Shown: positions 42,107-52,210, numbered from the stretch's first letter. The stretch: DNA of 64,000 bases from PVC group bacterium (GCA_945870225.1 CAMBRF010000004.1:80094-144093), one strand, 5' to 3'. A program made the numbers and translations. Notes: generated by a model not told the origin, from the letters alone.

Positions 42107-44014
42107 ATGTGCGGGATAGCCGGATTTACATCATTATTGCAGCCGACGAAGCAGGCGGATGCCGTCCTCCGCGCCATGCTGGACACCCTCATCCCGCGGG
42201 GCCCGGACGGCGAGGGCTATCACGAGGAGTCCTCCGTCCACCTCGGCCATCGGCGCCTGAGCATCATTGACATCCATGGAGGGGCGCAACCGATGTCGTG
42301 TGGACGGCAGCGCTATCACATGGTCTTCAACGGCGAGATCTACAACTACATTGAACTTCGCGAACGACTGCAGCAGCAGGGGCGGACGTTCCGGACCCAG
42401 TCCGACACCGAGGTGCTGCTGCAGCAATATGCCGTGGATGGCGTGGCGGCCCTGGGAAAAATCAACGGGATATTCGCCTTCGCCATCTGGGACCGGGAGA
42501 AGGAGTCCCTCCTGCTGGCGCGGGATCACATGGGCGTCAAACCACTCTACTATACCCTGTGCGGCGGGGATCTGATTTTTGCGTCGGAACTCAAGGCCTT
42601 GCGAAAGCATCCCGCGGTCCAGGGCCGGATCAACATCGCCTCGGTCAGCAAATACCTGACCTATGGCTACATCCCTGCCCCTCACACCATTTTTGAGGGG
42701 ATTCACAAACTCGAACCCGGTCACTACCTGCAATTCGACCGGAACGGCATGGTCAAGCAGGCGTATTGGGATATCCCGATGGAAGACAATCCCGTTTGCG
42801 GCTTGAGCGTGGACGACTGCGCGGAGGAATTGCTGCAAAGACTGGACGCCGCCGTAAAACTCCAGCTCCGCAGTGATGTGCCGGTGGGCGTCTTCCTCAG
42901 CGGCGGGCTCGACTCCAGTTTGCTCACGGCGCTGGCGGCGAGAGCCCTGCCCCGGCAACTGCACACCTTTTCGGTGGGGTTCGAGGAGACCGGATACGAT
43001 GAATCGCCTTACGCCCGGCAGGTCGCCGATCTCTACGGCACCGCGCATCACCACGAAGTCCTTTCCCAGCAACGGGCGCTGGCGATGCTGCCTCAGGTCA
43101 TGGACATCCTGGACGAACCGTTTGCGGACGCCTCGATCCTGCCGACCTACCTGCTGTCGCAATTCACGGCGCGCGAAGTGAAAGTCAGCCTCGGCGGGGA
43201 CGGCGGGGATGAGTTATTCATGGGCTACCCCTCCTTCCAGGCGCATAAACTGATGGAGGCCCTGTCGCTCCTCCCCACAACCTGGCGGGACGCCTTGAAT
43301 CGCCTGGCCAAGAAAATCCCCGTGTCGCACCGCTATGCGAGTTTCGACTTTCTGGTTCAGACGTTTTTCAAGGGAGCGGGAGTCTCCCCGGAAATCCGCT
43401 TTTTCCTATGGATGGGCTACTTCGGCAATGACGAAAAAAGACGGTTACTGTCACCCGGCCTCCGCGACCGGCTTCTGCGAACGGACCCTTTCGAGGATGT
43501 CGTGTCGCATGTCCGCAAAAGCCACCTGACGGGCGATCTGGCACGAATTCAATACCTTTGCATGAAGATGTACCTGCAGGACGACATCCTGGTAAAAGTG
43601 GATCGGGCCAGCATGGCCAACTCCCTTGAGGTCCGGGTGCCGTTTCTCGACCCCGATCTGGTGGAATACTCCTCCAAGATACAAGCCGGGTACAAACTGA
43701 AGGGATTCACGACCAAGTACATCCTCAAGCGGGGGGTCCATGCCAGAAAACTCCTCCCGGACAATATCATTCATCGCCGCAAGGCCGGGTTTATGATCCC
43801 GCTGGCCCAGTGGCTGAAAAAGGACCTTCGCCCTTTGGTGGAGGACCTCTGCTCCGCGGAGGTCATACGACAAGACGGATTCTTCGATCCCACCTTTGTC
43901 CGCACCCTGCTCGACGAGCATTATGCCCACGTCCGCGACCATCGGAAACCCATCTGGGCCTTGCTATGCTTCCAGTTGTGGCTGCGGAACAATGGCCTGG
44001 GTGCCGCCCGCTAA
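42107..44014 (+). CDS. asnB: Asparagine synthase (glutamine-hydrolysing)
   Basis: The 635-residue protein has an N-terminal glutamine amidotransferase domain with the catalytic Cys as residue 2 (MCGIAGF). RGPDGEGYH, NGEIYNYIELRE and the following DTEVLLQQY are typical. The synthetase domain has the ATP P-loop VGVFLSGGLDSSLLTAL and the acidic region SLGGDGGDELFMGY. Envelope clusters often carry this AsnB type, which amidates sugars or peptides rather than free aspartate, so the true acceptor is uncertain. GGAGG lies 11 bases before the start. Confidence 0.94.
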   Translation: MCGIAGFTSLLQPTKQADAVLRAMLDTLIPRGPDGEGYHEESSVHLGHRRLSIIDIHGGAQPMSCGRQRYHMVFNGEIYNYIELRERLQQQGRTFRTQSDTEVLLQQYAVDGVAALGKINGIFAFAIWDREKESLLLARDHMGVKPLYYTLCGGDLIFASELKALRKHPAVQGRINIASVSKYLTYGYIPAPHTIFEGIHKLEPGHYLQFDRNGMVKQAYWDIPMEDNPVCGLSVDDCAEELLQRLDAAVKLQLRSDVPVGVFLSGGLDSSLLTALAARALPRQLHTFSVGFEETGYDESPYARQVADLYGTAHHHEVLSQQRALAMLPQVMDILDEPFADASILPTYLLSQFTAREVKVSLGGDGGDELFMGYPSFQAHKLMEALSLLPTTWRDALNRLAKKIPVSHRYASFDFLVQTFFKGAGVSPEIRFFLWMGYFGNDEKRRLLSPGLRDRLLRTDPFEDVVSHVRKSHLTGDLARIQYLCMKMYLQDDILVKVDRASMANSLEVRVPFLDPDLVEYSSKIQAGYKLKGFTTKYILKRGVHARKLLPDNIIHRRKAGFMIPLAQWLKKDLRPLVEDLCSAEVIRQDGFFDPTFVRTLLDEHYAHVRDHRKPIWALLCFQLWLRNNGLGAAR

Positions 44015-44045
44015 GCACCCGACGGCGAACGACAGCGCCCCTGCC

Positions 44046-45563
44046 CTACGGAGTTTTTCCGCGGCGGGAAATCCACGTCCCCTGGGGATTCGTCAGGTCC
44101 CGGCAAAGGTAGATCTCGTAGCGCTTTTCAGGTTCCCCCTGATACAGGGACCAGGTTTCCTTGATGAACTCGACTGAGCGAAATTCCTGCCGCAGAACAT
44201 CCGGAACCGGCGGACGGGAACAGACAAAAATGGCATTCTGATGTTCATACCCGCGTTCATAGCCCGGCCACAGGGAGAACTGATGGCGGATGTGCCCGGG
44301 TGTGGAAGGAATAAAAGCCGGAGTGTGTGACGGGCTGTAGAAGGAAAGCCAGCTGGTCGTCTGGTAGCCGCCCGGCCCGATCACGAACTGCGCGTTGTAC
44401 TGTTTCTGTAGTTCAGCAACCTGCCGCGCCAGATCCTTGGCGCCGCGATGGTGCACCAGGGGATCTTTCCGACCGGGAATCCGATAGACCGCCAGAATGT
44501 GTAGGGCGATCGTCACCAGAAGAGCCAAAACCAGGGAGGCAACTACCCATTTCTTCAGCGCCGGCCGCTCCCGGATCAAGGCCAGCCATGTGGCTGTCAT
44601 CAGGATCGTTCCCGTGACATAGCCGGCCGCCGTCCAGTTGGCCAACCCATCGTCGTTCCAGGCCAGCAGCGCATAGAACAGGAACAGGGGCAGGCACAGG
44701 GAGACCAGGAATCGGAAGATGACCGGCTGCGCCGTGCGAATATCCCGGCGCCAAAGGCTTACCGCCAATCCCGCAAAAAACAGGGGAAAAAACACGGCGG
44801 CCTGCTGCCCCATAAAACTCAGGAACTGACCCGCAGAGAGCTTCAACGCTTGATCGACCTGGCCCCGATCCAGCGTGTGAGCCACACTGCACCAATCGTG
44901 CTTCATATTCCAGAGAAAGCAAGGGGTCATGCAGGCCAGGGCGGTCAGAACCATTCCCCAGAAGGTCCATCTGCGGAAATGATGCCGATAGGCCGGCACC
45001 CACAGGCAAAAAACGGCAAAGCAAAGAAGCTGGATAATCTCGGTGTACTTGCTGAGAATGCCCATCCCCACGCACACCCCCACCAGCATCCAGGGACCAA
45101 GGGAGTTTGTATCCTTCGCCTCCCAGAAAACAATGGCCGCCAACGTCCAGAATAACAGGTACGGCGTGTCCATGGTCATCAGGTAGCTACCCGCCACAAA
45201 AAGAGGCGTCACACTGATGATCACCACACTCCAGAAACCGACGCGGGGGGAAAAGAGCCTGCTCCCAAGATAGTACACACCGAATCCAGTCGCCCCCGCG
45301 ATCATCACATTGGCGAAGCGCACCCCGAATTCGGTATCCCCGAAAAGCGTAACCCCCACCCAGGTGCATACGGCCACCATGGGCCCCTTGCTGAAGTAGC
45401 ACCAGTCCAGATTCTTGGCCCAAAGCCAGTTATACGCCTCATCGCCGATCAACTCAAACCGGCCGCAAAACCATAGGCGGAAGGCGGTCCAAATCAGGAT
45501 ATAAAGGGTTGTCCACCCCAGAAAATGAGCCTCGGCACCAACTTGTTCATGTGCGGTCTTCAT
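44046..45563 (-). CDS. Membrane glycosyltransferase, GT39/ArnT-like (first)
   Basis: The 505-residue protein has many hydrophobic segments (about eight to ten). A short first loop contains FELIGDEAYNWLWAKNLDWCYFSKGP (here GDEAYNWLWAKNLDWCYF), carrying the D-E motif of the GT39 family. These enzymes use polyprenyl-phosphate sugars to modify lipid A, glycans or proteins. It lies on the opposite strand to the other two GT39-like genes. Its 5-prime end faces the next gene with a gap of about 140 bases. Confidence 0.85.
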   Translation of the reverse strand: MKTAHEQVGAEAHFLGWTTLYILIWTAFRLWFCGRFELIGDEAYNWLWAKNLDWCYFSKGPMVAVCTWVGVTLFGDTEFGVRFANVMIAGATGFGVYYLGSRLFSPRVGFWSVVIISVTPLFVAGSYLMTMDTPYLLFWTLAAIVFWEAKDTNSLGPWMLVGVCVGMGILSKYTEIIQLLCFAVFCLWVPAYRHHFRRWTFWGMVLTALACMTPCFLWNMKHDWCSVAHTLDRGQVDQALKLSAGQFLSFMGQQAAVFFPLFFAGLAVSLWRRDIRTAQPVIFRFLVSLCLPLFLFYALLAWNDDGLANWTAAGYVTGTILMTATWLALIRERPALKKWVVASLVLALLVTIALHILAVYRIPGRKDPLVHHRGAKDLARQVAELQKQYNAQFVIGPGGYQTTSWLSFYSPSHTPAFIPSTPGHIRHQFSLWPGYERGYEHQNAIFVCSRPPVPDVLRQEFRSVEFIKETWSLYQGEPEKRYEIYLCRDLTNPQGTWISRRGKTP

Positions 45564-45705
45564 TTGATACGCCCCTCACGCTGATTCACTCCGATGGCGG
45601 CACATTATGGCGGGACCAACGAATGGGGTCAACCTTGACGTGGATCACTTTGGCCGTGATAATCGACTTTACATGCCGCACCTAAAGTTTCATCCTGCGC
45701 GCGTC

Positions 45706-47451
45706 ATGTCTTCAGATGATCACAGTTCCAAGCACTCGATAGCCGACGAATGGATTTCCCGGCGGGGAATCCTGATCCTGTCGATCCTGTTCTTCTGCCT
45801 CTGCTTCCCCATGCTGGGCAGCCTGTCTCACTGGCGCGCGGATGAACGCTTCTACACGGACGCGACGATCCGCATGCTGCAAACAGGCGACTACCTATCG
45901 CCGACCTATGACGACGGACGCCTGCGCTTCAAGAAGCCTATTCTCGACTATTGGGCTATTCTGGTCAGCTGGAAGTCGCTGGGGATCAGCTACACCACGG
46001 CACGGCTACCCGGCCTGCTGGCAGGCACGGCAACGGTCTGGCTCACCTTCGAACTGGCCTTGCTCCTCCACCGCCGGTCACGCGACGCACTCATAGCGGC
46101 CGCCATCATGGCCTCCAACATGACGGTCATGCTGCTGAGCACCCGCTCTACCCCGGATATCCTGCTCTGCCTCTTTTCGACGACCAGTATGCTCGGCTTC
46201 ACAGGACTCATCCTTCAACGAAAACTGACCCCTGCCTATTATTCTCTGGCTTATGTCGGGGCGGCCCTCGCCATAACGACCAAGGGTCTGGCTGGACTTC
46301 TCCCCGTGGTGTATGCCTTCCTCTATGTCGCCCTGGCGAAGCCCTCCGGCCTGCGGCCCCGCCAACTCCTGCACGCCGGCATCATGCTGGGGGCCCTCGC
46401 CATTCCGGCGGCGTGGTTTGCGCTCGTGATCTGGAAGCATGGCAGCTTTACGGTAATGGATCTATTTGACGACCAGATCGGCCGGCGCGTGACCGGCAGC
46501 AAACTTTATATCCCGGCCAATGCGGGCCACTATCTGGGGTCGATTGTGAGCCACTTTCTGCCGTGGTCGCTGCTGGTGGTGATCGCGCTGACGGAAGACT
46601 TCCAAAAGATCCGCGACCGGTTTATGGAACACCGCCGCGAGGTGTGCTTCGCCGCCGGATGGGTCCTGCTGCTTGTGGTGATCTTTACGTGCGGCAACCA
46701 GATGCGCACCCGCTACCTGCTCCCCGCCTATCCGCAAGTGGCCCTATTATTCGCTCTGGCCATTGGTACCGGTATCCGGAAGGACGCCCTATCCAAGGCG
46801 ATGGCACCGGCGATTCCGGCACTCTATGCCCTGGGACTCGGCACCGGCGTGATCCTGATGCTTGTCGCCCCCCTGCTCAGCCTCCCGCTCACGGCCGCCG
46901 GATTGCTCATCGCCCTGACCTCCCTGATTCTTGCCAGCATGACGCGCCGCTGGGCGGCCGCCCACAAGCTGGCGGCCCTGGGAATAGGATTGCTGCTGAT
47001 CATGGTCGTTGTGTCCCGGGGCGTCATGGGCGTCTTCTTTGTTTCACCTGCAAGCACCATTGTTGATCGCGTCCAACGCTGGAACCCCGATTGCACGCTT
47101 TTGCCCACGGCAGGGGTACACTCGAACTATATCTGCCAAATACGCATCGTTTCAGGCGGCCGCATTGAACCGCGCATGATCCAGAAAGACCAATGCCACG
47201 AGGCTTTGGCGGAGTCCGGCGCCCTCGTCTGTTCGGAGGAGATCCTGCGCCAAGTGAATTTTCCCGACTGCCGGATTGAGCCCTGCGGTCAGAGCGGCCG
47301 CGAATGGAACCGCTGGGACGTTCTGGCTTTTTTAAACCCCCGCACCCGTGAAGCCGCACTGGCCGCCAAGCGTGAAACCTACCACCTCGTCACGCGGCCA
47401 TCCGGGGCCAGGCCGATTCAGGTGAAACCCGCCCCCTTCGCGCTGGACTAA
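45706..47451 (+). CDS. Membrane glycosyltransferase, GT39/ArnT-like (second)
   Basis: The 581-residue protein has about ten predicted membrane segments and a periplasmic loop with WRADERFYTDATIRMLQTGDY, the GT39 D-E region of ArnT-like enzymes. RLRFKKPILDYW follows, as in ArnT. The C-terminal soluble part includes NPDCTLLPTAGVHSN. ArnT adds aminoarabinose to lipid A, but the sugar here is unknown. The ATG at 45706 gives a short polar N-terminus. Longer frames (45607 or 45673) have weak support. Confidence 0.87.
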   Translation: MSSDDHSSKHSIADEWISRRGILILSILFFCLCFPMLGSLSHWRADERFYTDATIRMLQTGDYLSPTYDDGRLRFKKPILDYWAILVSWKSLGISYTTARLPGLLAGTATVWLTFELALLLHRRSRDALIAAAIMASNMTVMLLSTRSTPDILLCLFSTTSMLGFTGLILQRKLTPAYYSLAYVGAALAITTKGLAGLLPVVYAFLYVALAKPSGLRPRQLLHAGIMLGALAIPAAWFALVIWKHGSFTVMDLFDDQIGRRVTGSKLYIPANAGHYLGSIVSHFLPWSLLVVIALTEDFQKIRDRFMEHRREVCFAAGWVLLLVVIFTCGNQMRTRYLLPAYPQVALLFALAIGTGIRKDALSKAMAPAIPALYALGLGTGVILMLVAPLLSLPLTAAGLLIALTSLILASMTRRWAAAHKLAALGIGLLLIMVVVSRGVMGVFFVSPASTIVDRVQRWNPDCTLLPTAGVHSNYICQIRIVSGGRIEPRMIQKDQCHEALAESGALVCSEEILRQVNFPDCRIEPCGQSGREWNRWDVLAFLNPRTREAALAAKRETYHLVTRPSGARPIQVKPAPFALD

Positions 47452-47454
47452 CCG

Positions 47455-49065
47455 GTGAATCCTGTTAATCATGCGGGCATGTTTGTGAAATCACCAGACC
47501 AACCCACCCGGAGCCCTCCCCGGCAGGGGACCATGGCATGGAAGACCACCCTCGGGCTCGGGTTGATCGTATGCGCCGCCCGGCTGGTCTATCTGGTCTG
47601 GTTTTGCCCTTACGAATTGGCGGCCGATGAAGCCCATTACTGGGAGTGGTCGCGACGCCTTGATCTTTCGTACTATAGCAAGGGACCGGGCGTGGCCTGG
47701 TTGATCGCCATCTTCACACGGATCCTCGGGCACTCGGAGTGGGCGGTACGCGCACCTGCGGCGCTGGCCTCGCTGGCCTGTACGCTTCTGCTGGCCCGGC
47801 TGGCCGCGTCCATGTTCCGGAATGATGAGCGCGCCGGGTTTTTCGCCGCGGTCGCCTTCATCCTCTCTCCCGTTTTTTACGCCTCCAGCCAGTTCATGAC
47901 CATCGATGGGCCCTATTACGCCTGCTGGGTGCTTGCCGCATTTATCGCCTGGAAAATTCACCTTGGCCCGGCGACCCGCTGGCGTTTTTTCACCCTGGGC
48001 GCCGTGATGGGGCTCGGCATGTTGTTCAAGTTTACCATCCTCCTTCTTTTGCCCGGACTGATTTTCTTCTTCCTTTGCGGCCCCCGTTCCCTCCCGCCCC
48101 GTCGGCTCGCCTGGGGTCTGCCCTGCCTGATGGCAGGTCTGGTCCTCGTCTCCATCCCCATCTTCCTCTGGAACCATCTGAACGGCTGGCCTACCGTGGC
48201 CCACCTGATCGGACATGCCGGCCTGCCAGGCGGGGACATTGCTGCCCAGGGCGGCTGGTATTGGAATCCCCTCTGGACGCTGGGCTACGTCTTCTATCCC
48301 CTGATTGTGCTGGGGCCGCCGGTGACCGTCCTCCTGCTGGCAGCTATCCGGCACCACTGGCGCACCCGCACGGAACAGCCGGCCAACTGGGAATCCACGC
48401 TGTTCGCGCTCTCCACCGCCCTGCCCATTCTTCTTTTCTACGGTCTGCTTTCACTACGCACCGACATTGAACTCAACTGGCCCGTCGCGGGATTGACCGT
48501 TCTGCTAATCCCCCTGGCCGGTTATCTCGGCACCCAACTCGACGTGACCCCCGGCGTCCGCACCGGATGGCGAGGACTGCTCGGCTTCGGTCTCGCCTGC
48601 GCCTTGCTGGTGTCGTTCGGAAAACCCCTCATGGATTCACCCGAGACCCCCTTTTCCGACACCCGGAATATTCAGGCGCATCGGCTCCTGCACCGCATCA
48701 GCGGTGCCCGGGAACAGGCCGGGGCGGTGGCGAGTCTAGCCGCCAAAATGAAGGCCGACACAGGCCAGTCCCCCATGATCATTGCCAGAACCTACAGCGA
48801 GGCCGGCCTTCTGGCTTTTTACATGCCTTCACATCCCGTCGTCTACAGCGCCAGCACCCAGTTCGGGGATAGGGAATCGGCTTATGACTATTTCAAGGAT
48901 ACCTCCCTGGCCGATCCCGCCCTCCTGGGCCGGCCCGCCATCATGATCGGCGCAACGGCGTGGGCCTGGGATGAGGCCCTCTATTTCAAGCGGGCGGTCA
49001 GGTATGATGATGTGACGGTGGGGTATGAGTACCGGGGCCCCACCCGCGAACCCCGCATGCGGTAG
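47455..49065 (+). CDS. Membrane glycosyltransferase, GT39/ArnT-like (third)
   Basis: The 536-residue protein has about ten membrane segments. The first periplasmic loop has PYELAADEAHYWEWSRRLDLSYYSKGPG (here ADEAHYWEWSRRLDLSYYSK), very close to the corresponding loop of the first GT39 gene on the other strand. The two therefore look like paralogues. The GTG at 47455 starts 4 bases after the stop of the preceding gene. ATG at 47533 has AGGGG just upstream and would remove 26 residues of polar N-terminus. The donor and acceptor are unknown. Confidence 0.86.
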   Translation: MNPVNHAGMFVKSPDQPTRSPPRQGTMAWKTTLGLGLIVCAARLVYLVWFCPYELAADEAHYWEWSRRLDLSYYSKGPGVAWLIAIFTRILGHSEWAVRAPAALASLACTLLLARLAASMFRNDERAGFFAAVAFILSPVFYASSQFMTIDGPYYACWVLAAFIAWKIHLGPATRWRFFTLGAVMGLGMLFKFTILLLLPGLIFFFLCGPRSLPPRRLAWGLPCLMAGLVLVSIPIFLWNHLNGWPTVAHLIGHAGLPGGDIAAQGGWYWNPLWTLGYVFYPLIVLGPPVTVLLLAAIRHHWRTRTEQPANWESTLFALSTALPILLFYGLLSLRTDIELNWPVAGLTVLLIPLAGYLGTQLDVTPGVRTGWRGLLGFGLACALLVSFGKPLMDSPETPFSDTRNIQAHRLLHRISGAREQAGAVASLAAKMKADTGQSPMIIARTYSEAGLLAFYMPSHPVVYSASTQFGDRESAYDYFKDTSLADPALLGRPAIMIGATAWAWDEALYFKRAVRYDDVTVGYEYRGPTREPRMR

Positions 49066-49148
49066 GGAGTCAGGGCGGCAACCTTCTTCCTCGACACCCC
49101 CACCCCTTCGCCGTTATATAGACAGCCCTGATTAGCAGGAGGACCGCC

Positions 49149-50252
49149 TTGCAGATTGTTTCACGATATATCCGGGATAGTTACCTGCTCACGTTCCTGT
49201 TGACATTGATCGTCCTCACCTTTGTCATGTGCGTGATGGTATTGTTCCGCATTGCCGATCCGCTCGCCATGGGCGGGTCAGCCCGCCTGATCGCCAAAAT
49301 ATTCCTCGCGGGACTCCCCTCCGCGCTCGGGTTCTCTATTCCCGTCAGCATCATGACCGCCGCCTTGCTGACGTTTGGTAAACTCTCCGCCAACGGTGAA
49401 GTCACCGCCCTTAAAAGCAGCGGCATCCGTATGTTCCAAATCATTCGCCAACCCCTGCTTTACGCCGCTTTGTTTGCGACCATCTGTTTTTATTTGAACG
49501 CCGAGTTGATCCCCATCAGTTTTCACGCCCGCCGCGAGGCGCTGCGTCAACTGGGCACCGAAACCCCCCTCCAGTTGATTGAGGAAGGCCGGTTCATTCG
49601 CGATTTCCCGGGTATGACCTTCTACTTCGGATCGAAAAAAGGCAGCGCCGTTGAAGATGTCATCATTTACCAGCATCCGGAAAATGCCCCCGCACGCACC
49701 ATCCGCGCCCGCCGGGGCACGGTTCAGACCGCCGCAGACAAGAAAAGCTTGCTGATTGATCTTTACGATGTACGTGTCGACCCTTTCTACGATGATCGCC
49801 CCGGCCCCGGCCAGGCGGATCATTTCCCCTTCGTCATCGATCTCGGAACGATGGGCGGTCGTTCAGGAGGCACCAAAAGAAAGAGCGACATGACCCTGAT
49901 CGAACTCATGAATACCATTGGGAATCTTAGTTCCCGCTTTCCGGAACTCACGGGTGAGGATTATAAACGGATGGAGATGTCTTATCGCGTTGAAGTCAAC
50001 AAGCGGATCGTGCTGGCCCTCTCCTGCCTGATCTTTGTACTACTCGGGGCCCCTCTGGCCACCAAGACACATCGGCAGGAAACCACGGTCGGAATAGCGA
50101 TCAGCCTGGGACTGGTCTTCGTCTTCTACCTGTTCATCATTGTTGCGGAAACCCTGATAAAACACCCGGCGCTACAACCCCACCTGCTGGTCTGGGCTCC
50201 GATCGCAATCGGTCTCAGTTTGGGAACATACCTGATTCACCGCTGTGACTAA
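49149..50252 (+). CDS. LptF/LptG family lipopolysaccharide export permease
   Basis: The 367-residue protein is of the YjgP/YjgQ type with three membrane helices near the N-terminus and three near the C-terminus. A periplasmic jellyroll-like region lies between them. The start is TTG, backed by an AGGAGG ribosome site 6 bases upstream. RYIRDSYLLTFLLTLIVLTF opens it. FSIPVSIMTAALLTFGKLS and EVTALKSSGIRMFQIIRQP are typical of these permeases. Together with LptB it extracts LPS for transport to the outer membrane. Only one of the usual F/G pair is present here. Confidence 0.88.
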   Translation: MQIVSRYIRDSYLLTFLLTLIVLTFVMCVMVLFRIADPLAMGGSARLIAKIFLAGLPSALGFSIPVSIMTAALLTFGKLSANGEVTALKSSGIRMFQIIRQPLLYAALFATICFYLNAELIPISFHARREALRQLGTETPLQLIEEGRFIRDFPGMTFYFGSKKGSAVEDVIIYQHPENAPARTIRARRGTVQTAADKKSLLIDLYDVRVDPFYDDRPGPGQADHFPFVIDLGTMGGRSGGTKRKSDMTLIELMNTIGNLSSRFPELTGEDYKRMEMSYRVEVNKRIVLALSCLIFVLLGAPLATKTHRQETTVGIAISLGLVFVFYLFIIVAETLIKHPALQPHLLVWAPIAIGLSLGTYLIHRCD

Positions 50253-51525
50253 GACTCCCCCAAACTCGTATCAGCCGCTCTGGCTTCCGGATTTGATAGG
50301 CCTGGTAGCCCTGGCCCTGTTGTCGACCCTGCCTTTTCTCTGGTCAGATCTGGATGTCAGGTTACAACACCAGTTTTATCATCAGGGGGCCAACCCCGTC
50401 TGGTTCACCGAATCCTGGCAACTCTGGCGGGCACTGTACGCGTTTGGTCCCTGGCCTGCCTTTATTGCCGGGCTTGGCGCATTGGGATGCCTGCTGGGAA
50501 GCCTTCGTCGGCCTTCCTGGGTGCGCTGGCGCCGGCACGCCCTACTGGTCGTCCTGACCCTGGCTCTCGGCCCCGGGTTGCTCGTTAACGTCATCTTCAA
50601 GGATCACTGGGGCCGGCCCCGTCCACGTCAGACAACCGAATTCGGAGGCCGGTGGGCCCACCAGTCCATCGCGGAGAAAGGAATGAGCGGGCGCGGAAAA
50701 TCCTTCCCCTGCGGCCACAGTTCAGCGGGTTTTTTCTTTATTGCCTTTTATTTCATCATGCGCCGGCGGCACCGGTGGCTGGCCTTTTCCATCCTCTTGG
50801 CCACACTGGGCTTCGGCACATTGATCGGCCTGGCACGGATGGCGGTAGGCGCACATTTTGCCTCGGATGTGCTCTGGTCCGCGCTCCTTCCCGCAGCCGT
50901 CGCCTTCCTGCTTTATTATGTCGTTCTCCGGATTCCCCAGCATGAAGACGCACCGGATCAAGCGGTCGCCGGTGCTCGTCCACTCTGGCTTCTGCTCGGA
51001 GTGCCTGTCGTCGCCCTGGCCATGCTGACCTCCGCCGTGGCGGGCACACCCGCGTACACGGACGTGGACTATTCACTCCCCCTGTCAACCGCCTCATCCG
51101 GTCTGGATGTGACATGCGAAGGCTGCGACATGGACCTCGTATTCGATCCTTCGGTTTCAAACCGGGTGACCATCAGCGGCCATGTCCAGGGATTCGGCTG
51201 GCCCTGGAGCGAGCTGCGCCATCACGCCGAGACCCTCGAGTCGAACGACCTCCGCCGTGTACAGTTCACCTTTCAGCGCGAAGGCCATTTCACTGAAACG
51301 TCTGGTCGCATCATTTTGCGGGTGCCGACCAACCTGTCCGGATCGGTACGGATTGCGTTGCAGGACGGAGAATTGTTGTTGAAAGCCCCTGAGGAGGCCC
51401 GCTTACCGCCGGCTGAATTCATTATCGGCAATGGGTTGCTGGTTATGCCGCCCTCGCGACAATCGAAGATATCTACCGAAAACACCCTGGGCGGCGCTAC
51501 GCTCTACCGGCTGGCCGCCCCGTAA
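50245..51525 (+). CDS. PAP2 phosphatase with C-terminal beta-rich domain
   Basis: The 426-residue protein has an N-terminal PAP2 phosphatase domain with several membrane segments. The three motifs are KDHWGRPRPR, PCGHSSAGF and RMAVGAHFASD. After residue about 245 a hydrophobic helix leads to an extracytoplasmic beta-rich region (TPAYTDVDYSLPLS...ISGHVQGFGWP) that resembles DUF4097-type adhesin-like domains. Such a fusion is unusual. The start GTG overlaps the LptF/LptG gene by 8 bases. The likely substrate is a lipid phosphate such as a lipid A or undecaprenyl phosphate. It ends 29 bases into the convergent bioD gene. Confidence 0.85.
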   Translation: MTKTPPNSYQPLWLPDLIGLVALALLSTLPFLWSDLDVRLQHQFYHQGANPVWFTESWQLWRALYAFGPWPAFIAGLGALGCLLGSLRRPSWVRWRRHALLVVLTLALGPGLLVNVIFKDHWGRPRPRQTTEFGGRWAHQSIAEKGMSGRGKSFPCGHSSAGFFFIAFYFIMRRRHRWLAFSILLATLGFGTLIGLARMAVGAHFASDVLWSALLPAAVAFLLYYVVLRIPQHEDAPDQAVAGARPLWLLLGVPVVALAMLTSAVAGTPAYTDVDYSLPLSTASSGLDVTCEGCDMDLVFDPSVSNRVTISGHVQGFGWPWSELRHHAETLESNDLRRVQFTFQREGHFTETSGRIILRVPTNLSGSVRIALQDGELLLKAPEEARLPPAEFIIGNGLLVMPPSRQSKISTENTLGGATLYRLAAP

Positions 51526-52210
51526 GGAACATAGCCGCCAACGGTGCCAACGGTCGCGCCGCTCGGGAGGCCGTCAGGCCGAAACCCAAAGCGGCGACCA
51601 CCGGCACGGCTCCCATTCTCTCGATCACCTTGCGATTATCGCGCTCAATCGCACCCTGACGCCCGGGAGAGGTCTGATTCAAGACGACTGCCTTCACCGT
51701 GAGACCGGCCTGGCGCAACGTGCGAATCGACAGCAAGGTGTGGTTGATTGTCCCCAGCCCTGATCGAGCCACTAAAACAACCGGGAGCCCGAGCGATTTC
51801 ATCATGTCCACCATCGTCCGCTGACCATCCAGCGGAACAAGGACTCCCCCGGCCCCCTCCACCACAACAACATCATGCGCACCCCTGAGTTGCCGGAATG
51901 CACGGCGGATGATCAGGAGTGAAATCTTCCGCCCCGCCAACCGGGCGGCGAGATGGGGTGAACAGGCCGGATGGAAACAATACGGAGCCATGAGGGCGAT
52001 CTCAGCCGGCGAGGGCGCTAATCCAGCCGTCTTCAGGCTTAACTCGAGATCAGGGGCCACCCAGCTCCCTTGCCTTCGTTCGCAACCGGTTTGCACCGGT
52101 TTCATGGGAACAGCGTCAAGCCCTGTCCCACGTAGCGCCTTGAGCAGTCCTGCCGCGACCAAAGTCTTACCCACTCCCGTATCCGTTCCCGTGATAAAGA
52201 CCCCCCTCAT
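51497..52210 (-). CDS. bioD: Dethiobiotin synthetase
   Basis: The 237-residue enzyme closes the ureido ring of dethiobiotin from 7,8-diaminononanoate, CO2 and ATP. It begins VFITGTDTGVGKTLVAAGLLKAL (P-loop GTDTGVGKT). PMKPVQTGC, VVVEGAGGVLVPL and LVARSGLGTINHTLL complete the fold. It is the last gene of the bioF-bioC-bioD block and overlaps bioC by 4 bases. Its 3-prime end overlaps the PAP2 gene by 29 bases. Confidence 0.95.
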   Translation of the reverse strand: MRGVFITGTDTGVGKTLVAAGLLKALRGTGLDAVPMKPVQTGCERRQGSWVAPDLELSLKTAGLAPSPAEIALMAPYCFHPACSPHLAARLAGRKISLLIIRRAFRQLRGAHDVVVVEGAGGVLVPLDGQRTMVDMMKSLGLPVVLVARSGLGTINHTLLSIRTLRQAGLTVKAVVLNQTSPGRQGAIERDNRKVIERMGAVPVVAALGFGLTASRAARPLAPLAAMFLTGRPAGRA

